Source of the DNA: Acanthochromis polyacanthus
Lineage: Eukaryota > Chordata > Actinopteri > Pomacentridae
NCBI RefSeq assembly: GCF_021347895.1
Contig: NC_067116.1
Span: 42,665,628-42,729,627 of the forward strand
DNA: 64,000 bases
Direction of reading: 5' to 3'
How positions within the stretch are numbered: position 1 is the stretch's first letter; each line of letters opens with the position of its first letter. Of this stretch, positions 11,623 through 27,326 are shown piece by piece. The position numbers and the translations under genes are program-made. The notes beneath the pieces are model-generated. The model was not told where the DNA came from. It saw nothing but the letters and a program-made list of their open reading frames with translations, and did no database searches.

Positions 11623-14202
11623 AAAAGGCACTTTGTTGTGAATAATAAGGAACTAACGATAACATAAATATAGTAATCAGATAAGGTGCTACACAGAAAG
11701 TCTGCGGTTCTCTGATTTTCTTTTAAACGCTTTTTAGGATTTACAGGAAAAGCTGTGCTCTTCTTCGGTCACGGCTCGGTGAATTTAAGGCATGAAAACA
11801 CCAACTGTAAGCTGCTTCTTCTTCAACACAACGCCGTCTCTGTCTGGAAGGGGATCCCCCTCCTGCATGGTTGTGAAAATCTAATGATAGATGAGGAACT
11901 GAGTCGCACACATCGGAGCGTTAGCGCAGACACACAGCCCAGAGTAGTGGCATCAGTTTGTGTGGCAACAGACATTTTGCTGTGCAGGGAACCAGCCGGT
12001 AATTGTGGTGTTTGCGTGGGCATCTGTTTGCATCAGATGTGCCAGCGAGGCTGACCTGAAGCACATGAATGTTGTGTTGTGTTTTGTGTGCAGACGTTAT
12101 TCTTCATTCAGCGACTCAGGAAGCAACGATATCTGTTATTTCAGGCTCCGTTTTTTTTTTCTTTTTTTCAAAATTCCCTGCGTCGTTGCTCACCGGTGGC
12201 GTCGACAGACCTGCGGGGAGGGATGATGGGGTTTCAAGGTGTTTTCGAGCGATTTATGATTTTTCATTCATTCTGCGGCGGGGCTGGGGTTTCCTCTGTC
12301 TGTTTTAAGACACGTCAGCGATAGTCAGACAGACATTTCCGCCTCATATCAGCGGCCTCCTCCTCCTCCTCTCCTGGAAGCTTCAGGGAAAGACCTGAAA
12401 CAAGACGAAGAGAACAGAGACGATGTTAAATTCAAAAAAGAGCAGCGTTGCCAGCTGCCAACAAGCAGGAAACCATGCTTTCATTTCCTGAAATATTGAG
12501 TCTATGACAGAATGGAAGTCTGGGCTATTAATTCTCCACACAAACTGACTTTAACACTCCTGATTTTCAAACCTTTCTCTTCGGTTTCTCGACTTTATCT
12601 CGCAAAAATGCTCAGCGGAGTGACTCAGCCACCTGTAAGCTGAACGACTTTGACTGTTGGTGCGACTGGCAAGCCGACTTCTGGACTGAATGACTGGCTA
12701 ATGAGTCACTGACCTACTAACTGCTGCCCTGTGTGCAGAATAGCGTCTGTTTGTCTTAGAAATCCAACAGCTGCTTCGTTTTTAAGAGTAAACTGGAGTG
12801 AGCGCTCTGGGTTTAAGCAGGTCAAAAGTGCAGCTATGCGGCTCTGTTTTTAACTGTCAGGTTGTAAACTGCCATTTTAACAGCGAATAGTGTCTTTGTG
12901 TTGAGTTTTTCGGTCTGAATGCGGCTTCCTGGGAGATGATGGTCAGATAAACGCTCCAGCCAGCAGAGGAAATTCTTGCATAGTTGTCCGTTTGCTTTCC
13001 TTTTCCTCTTTGTTTACCAAAGGCAGATGAGAAGAAGCTTGTTTGTCCTCCACTCTTGTGCGTTCACCGTCGCCGGAAATTGGCTTTTTGTAACCATTCA
13101 CATATAAACTCCACGTATTAAAAAGGATTTCACTTTCCAGCCAGACCCAGCAGCAGTTAGTGCTCAGGTTTCATGATAGGTAGGCCCTGCTACTGCAGAG
13201 GATTGTCCAGGGACCTCCTGCTGCCTCGTATTTCACTTATTACTCATCAGGTATTGATTTGTGAGCACAAACAGCAGATTACAGCACCTCACTTAGTTTC
13301 ATTGCAGTCAGACTTCCTGCATTTGAATTATTGGTGACGAAGGATTAGGATGACTGCATGATGTGGCAAAATATTTCCCTGTAGCCATAGCAGCATGGGC
13401 ATATTCAAGTATTTAAATATCTTATCAGATGTTTTAGTCAGAATATGACTTCTGTTCAGACTTTGCACTGTTTCCTCTCTTAAGACATTGCTGCATGTGT
13501 CGTCTGTGTTTCTTTGCAATGATAAAACTGAAGTTAATGATGTTTTTTTTTGGTCTAAAACTAAACTGTAGACATTTTATATAAACACATAAAACAAGGA
13601 GAATTTGTGTAAAAAAAATCCCTATAATGCCAAATAATCTTACCTTAAAATCTCATTAAGTGTGTCTAAAATATGCAGTTGTACTTTTACGACAGAAGCC
13701 GGTTTGGTTTGAAAGTGATAGCTCAGTTAGTTTAAACTTGTGTTTTTGATGCTATGAGGAACTTGGTCAGTGAGCAGAGCTCCTGTTAGATGCTTCTGAA
13801 TACATAAAGGCTGATATTTCCCTCCTGATAGCGGTTGTTGTTCAGGAAACAAACTTTGTTGAGACATCAAACCTTCACTAGAGGACACTGGATGTCTAGA
13901 TACACTTTGATGCTAGTTGAGCCAAATTTTAAATCCAAGATGTGAACTAAAACTCTTTCATTGTGCAGAATTAAGTCGCTCTGTTTAGTTTGGACTTCCA
14001 TTCACACGCTGCGGTGTTGATAAATTGAGTTTCCTGCACAGATGATTCAAATGAAGCGACATTTTCAGTGTACCTTTCTCTCCCTCTTTGTGTCTTTCTC
14101 TTTCTGGTTTACAGCAGGGAAAAAGGGGGAAGGGAGACCAGTGCAGGTGACTCAAAGTTGAATGAATAAATGACTAAACTTCCGTCTGTTTTTGCTCCTC
14201 AG

Positions 14203-20217
<6,015 letters not shown>

Positions 20218-21450
20218 ACCCACCGAGACGAGGCTGGAGAGGACGAGATCGTCATCAACATTCCATTCAACGTTCGACTCCATTCCGCATTTCGAGCTGT
20301 AAAATCTTTATTCCCCCACGTTTAAAAAAAAAAGAAAAAGGGGGGGATTAACTTAATGCTTGTCCCTTGATGGTTTTTTTTATTATTTTTATTCTAAGGC
20401 ACAACTTTTTCTTTTTTTTTTAAAGGTGGGAAATCATTTGGAACCCATTGCTTCTTCCTGTCTATCTTTTATTTTTATCTCCAGCTGTGATTTCAGAAAA
20501 TTATTTTTTTTTCCCTTTTTGACCACTTATTTAGGAAAAAAAACTGGCAATAAATTCACCCAAAGAAACCTCAGATCTGGTCACTCAACCACTCAAAACT
20601 GGCTCCGTTCTTTTTGTTTTTTTTTCCATTCTGTGTGCACATATTGTCTGGTTATTTTTACTACGTGGGCTTCAGGTGCCATCGGGTTTCCCTTCCCTCT
20701 GCGTTTGTGTGGCTCCCAAGCGCCACCTAGTGGTGATATGAAGTTAGTAAACAGTTATTTTTGTACCATCCTTAGTGGCTGCAAGTGAACAGACATTTTA
20801 CACGTTTGTGTTGGTTGCAGCAGTAAAAATCTCCCCCCCAAATCTGTGTTTAGTGGACAGATGGCCTCATGGAAAAGGCTTCAGGCACAAACTGCTCAGT
20901 GTTTTTACATTTAATTGGAATTTCTAGCCTCTTTTTCCAAATTTTGAATGAACAGAAGCCGACTCTGTGCACGTTTAAACTTTCCCTGAGCTCCATCTGA
21001 CCACTTCACCGCCAACGATACGCCATAATGTAGCCGATATTTACTAGATTTACAATATATTGTATTACATGAGCGAGCTGAACCCCAAACCACTGGAAGC
21101 TCAGTCAGCAGGTTTTTATCAACCATGGATACTTATTGTATATAGTAGAAGAATGTTAGGTATGTGAGAAGTTGTACTGCTTTGATTTTTTTCCGTTTTG
21201 TTTCATTTACACCACTTCTTTTTCGCCAGGGGAACTCTCAAGACCAAAGAACACACACGTAACACAGACGATTATTCCTCAAATGTTTTATTTTGTTTGT
21301 TAGTGATGGTCTTCGTGGTTTCATCTCATGCCAGGGCCACGGAAAGGCGCCTCACATTTGATCGAGAGCATCTTCTTGAAATATTTCACTCACCACCCCA
21401 CGCCCCCCCTCCATGTCAACCTAATAAATGTTTTACAGAAATCACGACTC
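20218..21450 (+). other. tpm4 3' UTR (exon 9d form)
   Basis: The sequence after the 9d stop is T-rich and contains no coding frame of note. AATAAA occurs at 20,549-20,554 and at 21,423-21,428; the second is followed by a T-rich and GT-rich element at 21,450-21,485, the usual arrangement for cleavage. The end is therefore placed near 21,450. Confidence 0.5.
21423..21428 (+). terminator. Probable tpm4 poly(A) signal AATAAA
   Basis: The hexamer is canonical, with a downstream poly-T and GTGCAATTTGGTG element within 60 bp. The stop codon of the convergent rps27 gene lies about 345 bp further on. Confidence 0.5.
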
Positions 21451-21771
21451 GTTTTGACTTTTTTTTTTTTGTGCAATTTGGTGATTCTGAATTTTGTCTC
21501 ATTTCTGAAATGGTGCAAATGTCGCTTCATTAAGTGCTTCATCGCGTCAATTAGATGTTTGTACAGCTCAGACCTACAGCGCCTACAGGAATGTAAATGC
21601 GTGCACGTGATCCTCGGTCTGTCTCATAGAACCTCTTATGATCCATTAAACCCCACGACGGGGTGAAGTTTCACTCCGACAGAGGGGATTTCTCTATTTC
21701 TGATTTTAGACACGGAGAGCGTGACTTCTTGGTGCATTCTGCTGCTTCCTTCTTATGGGGTGGGATGTTGT

Positions 21772-24333
21772 TCAGGTGTATTTCCTTCGAAAGGCGCAAC
21801 CTGGAGGGACAAAAATCAAACATTTCAGCCTCTCTGTGCAAGAATAGGAACGAATAGAACTGCACTGGAACAAAAATAGAAACGCAGCATGTGTACACAA
21901 TCTAAAATGTCATGAAATATTTTTGGAAACATCTTTTTTGTGTTTCAGAAGGTGTGGCTACATTGGACACAAATACAAATGATATTTTGTTTATTGTTTA
22001 CAAGAAAAACTAAAAAAAACTAACTTCTACCAAAATGACTCAATGCTCAGACTTTCTTATTTTTATGGAACCAATCAATTTTTAGTTTTTTTTAGTGCTT
22101 TTAAGTATTTGTTTAGGATCTACTGAAAGAAATTGCACTTGAACACCTAAGAGTGATTCTTAATGCAATATTTCACAAATATGTGGGGTGCCTGAAAACC
22201 TTTTTCCACCATTGTATGTTGTTGATTTCTACGCATTCTTTTTAACACGCAGGAGTAAAAATGTTTTTTTCCAACATTTTGCATAGCTGTGTGGAGCATA
22301 ATCCCACTCTTTCTGAAGGACTTGGTGGACATTTTGAGAGACTAAATCACATTATCGAGCATCCAGAGGTGTGTAAAATGATTTGTCAGATGACAAGTGG
22401 TGCAGCTGTGGACAGCTAAGTGCCTGGGTTTGAACCTAACCGACAAACCAGCTTCCTGTTCTCGACTTTCGCTTCCTGTCATTTGAACGAAGCTGCGTTT
22501 TCAAGTGTCCTTTTATAGTCACTGCTCAAAGGAGTGTCTGTGCTCTTTACAGTATCTGATCTTTGTCCTTTACAGCCACACCTGACGGGGTGCGGATGAA
22601 CTCACTGGTCTGGAAACTGTTTGTGCACAGTCAGCTAAACTTAACCCACTTTCTGCCAAGAGCAATGAGGTAGAGAAGAGGACTATTTCTATCTTTTTTT
22701 TTTCATTTAAATGCCAGTTTGTGACATGTTTCATACCAGCGGTCAGTTTGCATTTCCCGCCTCGAGGCCTGCAGAGGATTATGGAGCAGCCTGCACACGG
22801 CACAACGGTCTGGGCGTGACTGAAGATGGTGGTGATCCTGTAGCAGCCTGGAAAGCAGATGAACCGGAATATGAGACACAAAAACAATCAATGCGAATAA
22901 ATAAATCAGCAACATGAGCACCGAGGTCGTACCCATGCACTTGACGTCCATGAAGTAGGAGTTGGGACTCTGCACCAGCCTCCTCTTCTTATGTTTCCTC
23001 CTCTGCTCAGCCAGACTGGGGTGCAGCAGATCTTTAGCCAACTGCAACAGAGAGCAGAGCATTTTTAATTAATGGGCACTCTGGTGGAGAATCTGTGTTT
23101 TACTCCCGTCTATTTTATTCTTTTTTTTGCGTATTTCATGTACTAGTAGTAACTGTTCGCGCTCTCATGTGAAGGTTTGTCTTTCATCCAGTCTTATTTG
23201 GAGACCTTGGAGCTCACAGGAGGCTTTATCACGTCTTTGGAAGGCTTCTGAGTCCCTCTTTAGCGGAACAGACAAAGCAAAGACAGACTGAACACCAGCT
23301 TTACTTACTCAACTGGCAGGAGAATGAAAGAGAAACTTCTAAATGACTAAGAACCTGAGTCAGAGTCTATTTTATTGCCAAGATGGAATGAGGAATTTGA
23401 CTTAAAGGAGAAGTATAATTAAGGACGAATGACTAAAAGCGAAAGTTACAAGTCAAACGTTCATATGTTTATTATTATTATTTCTGTTTTTATACTTAAT
23501 TTTTATACTTAACTGTGATTTAACTTCTTAATGCTCTTTTTTATTGTAAATACCACCACAATTTTGCACTTTAATTCTTCTTTTTGCACATTAGCTTCCT
23601 TATTTTTTTTCCTAAATGTAACGTGTTGTCGCTGTAATCAAACAATTACCTTTAAACATTTTCTTCAATTAAAATGTAGAAAAAACAACTATGAATTGTG
23701 GTCATTTTACATAAAAAACAATCTTTAATATTTATGGCCCAGAATTGAGATCTACCAACAGTGTTTAATATTTAAAAACGCAAATGACACTGAAATACCT
23801 GAAACAATAAAGGATGAGGCAAGTTACATGCTTATAGATGAGGCACATTTATTGATAATAAATTATCTAAGTCTGTTAAATACATTTCAAAATAAATACC
23901 TCCACTCTTTGTGAATTTAATTTATAATAACAATGCACTTTAACACCAAATAAATGCGACAGAATTACAGTTCAAACGCTTGAATAACATAATGTGTTTA
24001 CAGCAGAACGCCCCCTACAGTCAGAAGAATGAATTACATGTCATAACAGGAGCACAGACATGCCCAGACAAGTCCAGGCATCTTTCCCACCAGCTCTACA
24101 TTTAATGCACTATATAGACACACATATTAACATATTTTAGCAAATTCACACTGTAGCCCCGTGCAGGAATAAACTTTAATCATAAAACCTTCATATATTA
24201 TTATCTTGCATTCTGAGTTCATGACAATATCCAAGCAGCTTTCTGTCAATCTCATGATTTTCTACAACTTCTAATATTTCTACCCAGATTTTTTCTAATG
24301 AAAAAAAAACATAATATTTTTACTTACAGGCAT
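21772..24333 (-). CDS. rps27: Ribosomal protein eS27 (RPS27 family), complete, four exons
   Basis: This is a small-subunit ribosomal protein with a C4 zinc finger. Minus-strand coding exons: 24,333-24,328 (Met-Pro only), 23,041-22,933, 22,847-22,737, 21,800-21,772. Introns after Met-Pro and within Gly39 match the vertebrate RPS27 structure, and all are GT-AG. The product has 84 residues, the family's normal length: it starts [18 protein letters not shown], keeps KRLVQ-type core [16 protein letters not shown], and has finger cysteines at 37, 40, 56 and 59. It is clearly diverged: CMGC for CPGC, VPCAGC for VLCVGC, extra cysteine at 71, and a C-terminus GCAFRRKYT where RPS27/RPS27L have GCSFRRKQH. 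It is convergent with tpm4 and divergent from rab8a. The frame is intact, so I regard it as a functional gene. Whether it should be called rps27, rps27l or a third paralogue is open. Confidence 0.9.
23658..23832. repeat. Dispersed repeat shared with 62,508-62,684
   Basis: In the first intron of the rps27 gene about 175 bp aligns colinearly with 62,508-62,684, for example TTTAATATTTATGGCCCAGAATTG against TTTAATATTTATGGCGCGGAATTG and the AACAATAAAGGATGAGGCAA block. At 62.5 kb the same sequence continues into the tRNA-bearing unit. The element class is unknown. Confidence 0.6.
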
Positions 24334-24544
24334 TTTGCTCAGTCTCGTGGGTGTCTTTCGTCTGGTATAAATAAGATGTGATGTCTTCTATCAGCCCTCA
24401 GATGAGCCTCCAGATTCACCTGCAGCTTCTTGTTGATCTGGTCAACGTTTGCATCAGAATGAAACAGCAGGACAGGAGTTTTTCTGTTCCAGGGAGGAGC
24501 TACAGGGGAAGAAAAATAATGGCAGAACTGGTTCTGATACTTTC

Positions 24545-25330
24545 TAAATGGAACAAACAGGAGTCAAAGCAAAAAATGAAAAATAAATTAGTTAAATGTT
24601 TCTGGCAGAACAGCTGCACTCATTTTCCAAATGCTGTGTTGTCTGGATGTCTTTAAATAAAAATATATAAATAAAAACTGACCGAGCAGGTCCATACAGT
24701 CAATTAATTCTATTATTGACAGAACAAACAGGAGTCAAAGCAAAAAAAAAAAAAAAAAAAAGCACTTTTAAACAATTTTTTTTCTTTATTCTACTAGGTA
24801 AGATCGGTTGAGAACAAGTTCTCATTTACAACGATGACCTGGCAAGATGCCCCAGCAGGAAGAAAGATAACAAATAAACAAAACATATACAAAAACAACA
24901 ACAACAACAACACACAAGTGTTTAAACAGAGAATAAAGCTAGATGTTTCTGTCAGAACAGCTGCACTGATTTTCCAGGTAGCATTTCGTCTGGATATCTC
25001 TAAATATAAATAAATAAAAACTGACTAAACTGGTCCATCGTGTTAACTAGTGCTCTATAAATAGAACCAACAGGAGTCAAAACAGAAAATAATTGGCTTA
25101 ATGACTCTTCAGAACAGCTACACTGATTTCCCAGGTAGCATTTTGTCTTGATATTTTAAAAATAAATAAATAAAAACTGACTGAACTGGTCTATCCAGTC
25201 AATAATTTCTATAAAAATAGAACAAACATAGGAATCAAAGCAAAAAATAATTAGCTAAATGCTACTGCCAGAACAGCTACACTCATTTTCCAGATATTAT
25301 TTTATCTAAACGTCTTTAACATAAAATAAA
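24545..25330. repeat. Tandem ~165-bp units upstream of rps27
   Basis: Units share CAGGAGTCAAAGCAAAA, an AACAGCTGCACTCATTTTCC block, a GTCTGGATATCTTTAAATA block and AAATAAAAACTGACTGAACTGGTC. The first landmark falls at about 24,558, 24,730, 25,070 and 25,233. The second unit is lengthened by an insertion (about 24,763-24,912). Units are moderately diverged and non-coding. Confidence 0.7.
24763..24912 (-). mobile_element. Retroposon 3' fragment inserted in the tandem array
   Basis: The sequence TTTATTCTACTAGGTAAGATC, GAGAACAAGTTCTCATTTAC and GACCTGGCAAGATG resembles the 3' end of a retroposon common in fish. It follows a poly-A run (24,742-24,761) and precedes an ACA-rich simple stretch. It accounts for the extra length of one tandem unit. 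The class is an inference from memory of the family. Confidence 0.45.
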
Positions 25331-26130
25331 AATAAAATTAAATTAAATTAAATTAAAACAACAACAGCCATAATAATAACAATAATAATACACAAATGAA
25401 ATAAAAAAAAATGTTTTCATTTTTTATGAGTTTTGCTGTCGTGGTTATTTTAAATGCTGAAAATACCTTAAATTTCTTTTTATACTCACACTAACTCAAT
25501 GATGCCTCCTGGAATGTTTCATAGAGGGGGTCACTGAAAATCACCCAAAAATCCCAAAGCCAAAACTGAACTTTACACTGTTGTTGTACAGATACAAGTT
25601 GAAAACTGTGCCAACATAAGATTAAGAAATCACAGATTTTGGTGTTTTATTTTACAACAAATGTCATTAACTACCTGATGTTCACAGACTAATGCAGGTA
25701 CATTTAGAGTTTCAGTGAATGGACTATATTTGAGTGGGACAAAAATCACCCACACATGCAGAATCAACGGCAGTGTATTTGAGAATTAATTGAAAATTAC
25801 GGTCATATATGGTGATAATTTATGAAATGTCAGCAATTTATCTTACAATACAATGTGTTCTCATTGTTTTTGGGCTACCTACTGTCATTTTTTAATATCT
25901 CATGATAAGAGGTCGCGTTATTTAAAGCATCAATTAACAGAATAATGTCTGTGCTGCAAATTTCCTGCTATGAAAGGGAAAATCTCCCTAGGTAATAAAA
26001 AATGAGATGACATAAATATATAAACTGTGACTCTCTGTGTGGCATACTGTGATTTAAAATTAGATCCTGTTCAGTCCTGTCTCCAGTTTAATTTATAATT
26101 ATAAGTAGTTTAAATTACTGCTGTATTGTG
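25330..26130. other. AT-rich intergenic spacer, nothing recognised
   Basis: A simple AAT/AAC-rich stretch at 25,320-25,410 is followed by unique AT-rich sequence. I see no exon, RNA gene or element ends. Confidence 0.5.
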
Positions 26131-26134
26131 TTGT

Positions 26135-26515
26135 GCGTGGCTGCACAGTGAAATAGTGGTTAGCACTTTCGCCTTGCAGCAAGAAGATCCCTGGTTCAAA
26201 TCCCGGCCTGGGCCTGGGATCTTTCTGCATGGAGTTTGCATGTTCTCCCTGTGCATGCGTGGGTTTTCTCCGGGTGCTCCGGCTTCCTCCCACAGTCCAA
26301 AAATATGCTGAGGTTAACTGATTACTCTAAATTGTCCGTAGGTGTGAATGTGAGTGTGATTGTTTGTCTGTATATGTAGCCCTGTGACAGACTGGTGACC
26401 TGTCCAGGGTGTCCCCTGCCTTCGCCCGAGTCAGCTGGGATAGACTCCAACACCCCCCGTGACCCCAGTGAGGATAAAGCGGTGTATAGAGGATGGATGT
26501 ATGGATGTGTTGTGC
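26135..26515 (+). mobile_element. tRNA-derived SINE (DANA-like group)
   Basis: The 5' part has a pol III B box inside TGGTTCAAATCCCGG and an A-box-like TAGTGGTTAGCACTTTCGCC. It is followed by the conserved body GGAGTTTGCATGTTCTCCCT, GGGTGCTCCGGCTTCCTCCC, CTAAATTGTCCGTAGGTGTG and GTCAGCTGGGATAGACTCC, ending in a GGATGGATG-type tail. This order is characteristic of the tRNA-derived SINE group that includes zebrafish DANA. The copy is nearly full length and moderately diverged. Confidence 0.8.
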
Positions 26516-26893
26516 ATAAATGTGCCACCTCTGGAGCCACTCATATTCATCCTGCTAGATATTTAATCTAAGAGGAAAAACTCCTATAAACAACTGGAAG
26601 GAACAAACTAAACTCCAGTTCTTGTTAACACTTTCACATCTGTGTGCACGTCCATCAACCTTCACACAAGATACAGTTTGTGACTGCTGTTAAAGGACGT
26701 GCACACAGATGTCCAAGTGTTAACCCTGTGGTCTAGATACATGAAAATATTATTATTATTTTCTTTTTTTAGCATAAAGGGTTAACAAATTTATCTTTAA
26801 ATTGTCTTTGCACTCTTAATATATCAAATAGTTGTGGGATATTTGTAATATTGCCTTGTCAGTTGGTAAAAGATTAATTACTTCCCCTAATTT

Positions 26894-26901
26894 TGACGTC
26901 A
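26894..26901. promoter_or_regulatory. Perfect palindromic CRE (TGACGTCA) upstream of rab8a
   Basis: TGACGTCA is the full CREB/ATF consensus. It lies about 430 bp before the rab8a start codon and 15 bp before a foldback repeat. Its function in this promoter is an inference from motif and position. Confidence 0.35.
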
Positions 26902-26915
26902 CCCGCACTACCAAA

Positions 26916-27052
26916 TTGGTCCGTGTATGTTTTGGCAATGGGATTTTCAGTTCTGAAACTGGTATTGAAATACAAAAAACGAGTGATTATTTGATTTTCG
27001 GTGTACCCGTTTCAGAACGGAAAATCCCTTTGCAAAAATATACACGGACCAA
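26916..27052. repeat. Foldback (hairpin) inverted repeat upstream of rab8a
   Basis: Two 49-bp arms (26,916-26,964 and 27,004-27,052) are inverted copies with only a few mismatches and a 39-bp loop. The outer ends are TTGGTCCGTGTATG and the complement of the same. The structure is that of a small foldback MITE. No certain target duplication is visible; an AAAT on both sides is too short to be convincing. Confidence 0.7.
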
Positions 27053-27326
27053 AATTAATATTTTATTTCATTTATTTTTAATTAAGAAATATATTAATTT
27101 ATTTTTTGCAGAACAAGTTAGTTTCTTTAAAATGAAACAATAAATTTTCAGAATTTTTACTCCGGGTGGCGACATATATCAAACCGAGCGAACCCAGCAT
27201 CTTCCCGGAGCCACGACGACAGAGAAGATTGACGGGTGATCCGACCAAAGGAGAATCTCGACAACAGTGACGTCTGTGTCTAAAAAAGCGGGGCGGGACA
27301 TCCGCAGTAGTAAGCTAGCTAATAAC

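Larger units (their letters stand above)
1..14202. other. Non-coding region 5' of first visible tpm4 exon (probable tpm4 intron)
   Basis: I find no convincing protein-coding exon in this 14 kb. I looked for tropomyosin first exons of the 1a, 1b and 2 types by their conserved heptad sequence and saw none, so the tpm4 start most likely lies before base 1 and this stretch is mostly intron; intergenic sequence cannot be excluded. The repeats inside it are listed separately. A GC-richer patch at about 3,370-3,640 and another at 12,000-12,450 have short open frames without recognisable domains. The remaining stretches (1-700, 1,500-2,600, 2,970-5,860, 6,720-8,080, 9,420-10,690, 11,620-14,200) show nothing I can name. 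Confidence 0.5.

Noticed and set aside
14104..14202. Possible extra tpm4 exon just upstream of exon 3 (AG...GTGACT bounded, purine-rich)
   Set aside because: It does not encode tropomyosin heptads and does not match the 1b or 2 exon classes.
21198..21666. Frames of about 111 codons in the tpm4 3' UTR
   Set aside because: They lie in the T-rich 3' UTR, include the poly(A) signal, and have no recognisable homology.
27267..27326. In-frame 20-codon extension upstream of the rab8a ATG
   Set aside because: It begins at GTG, not ATG, and the Rab8 N-terminus [10 protein letters not shown] is universal; the extension is 5' UTR.
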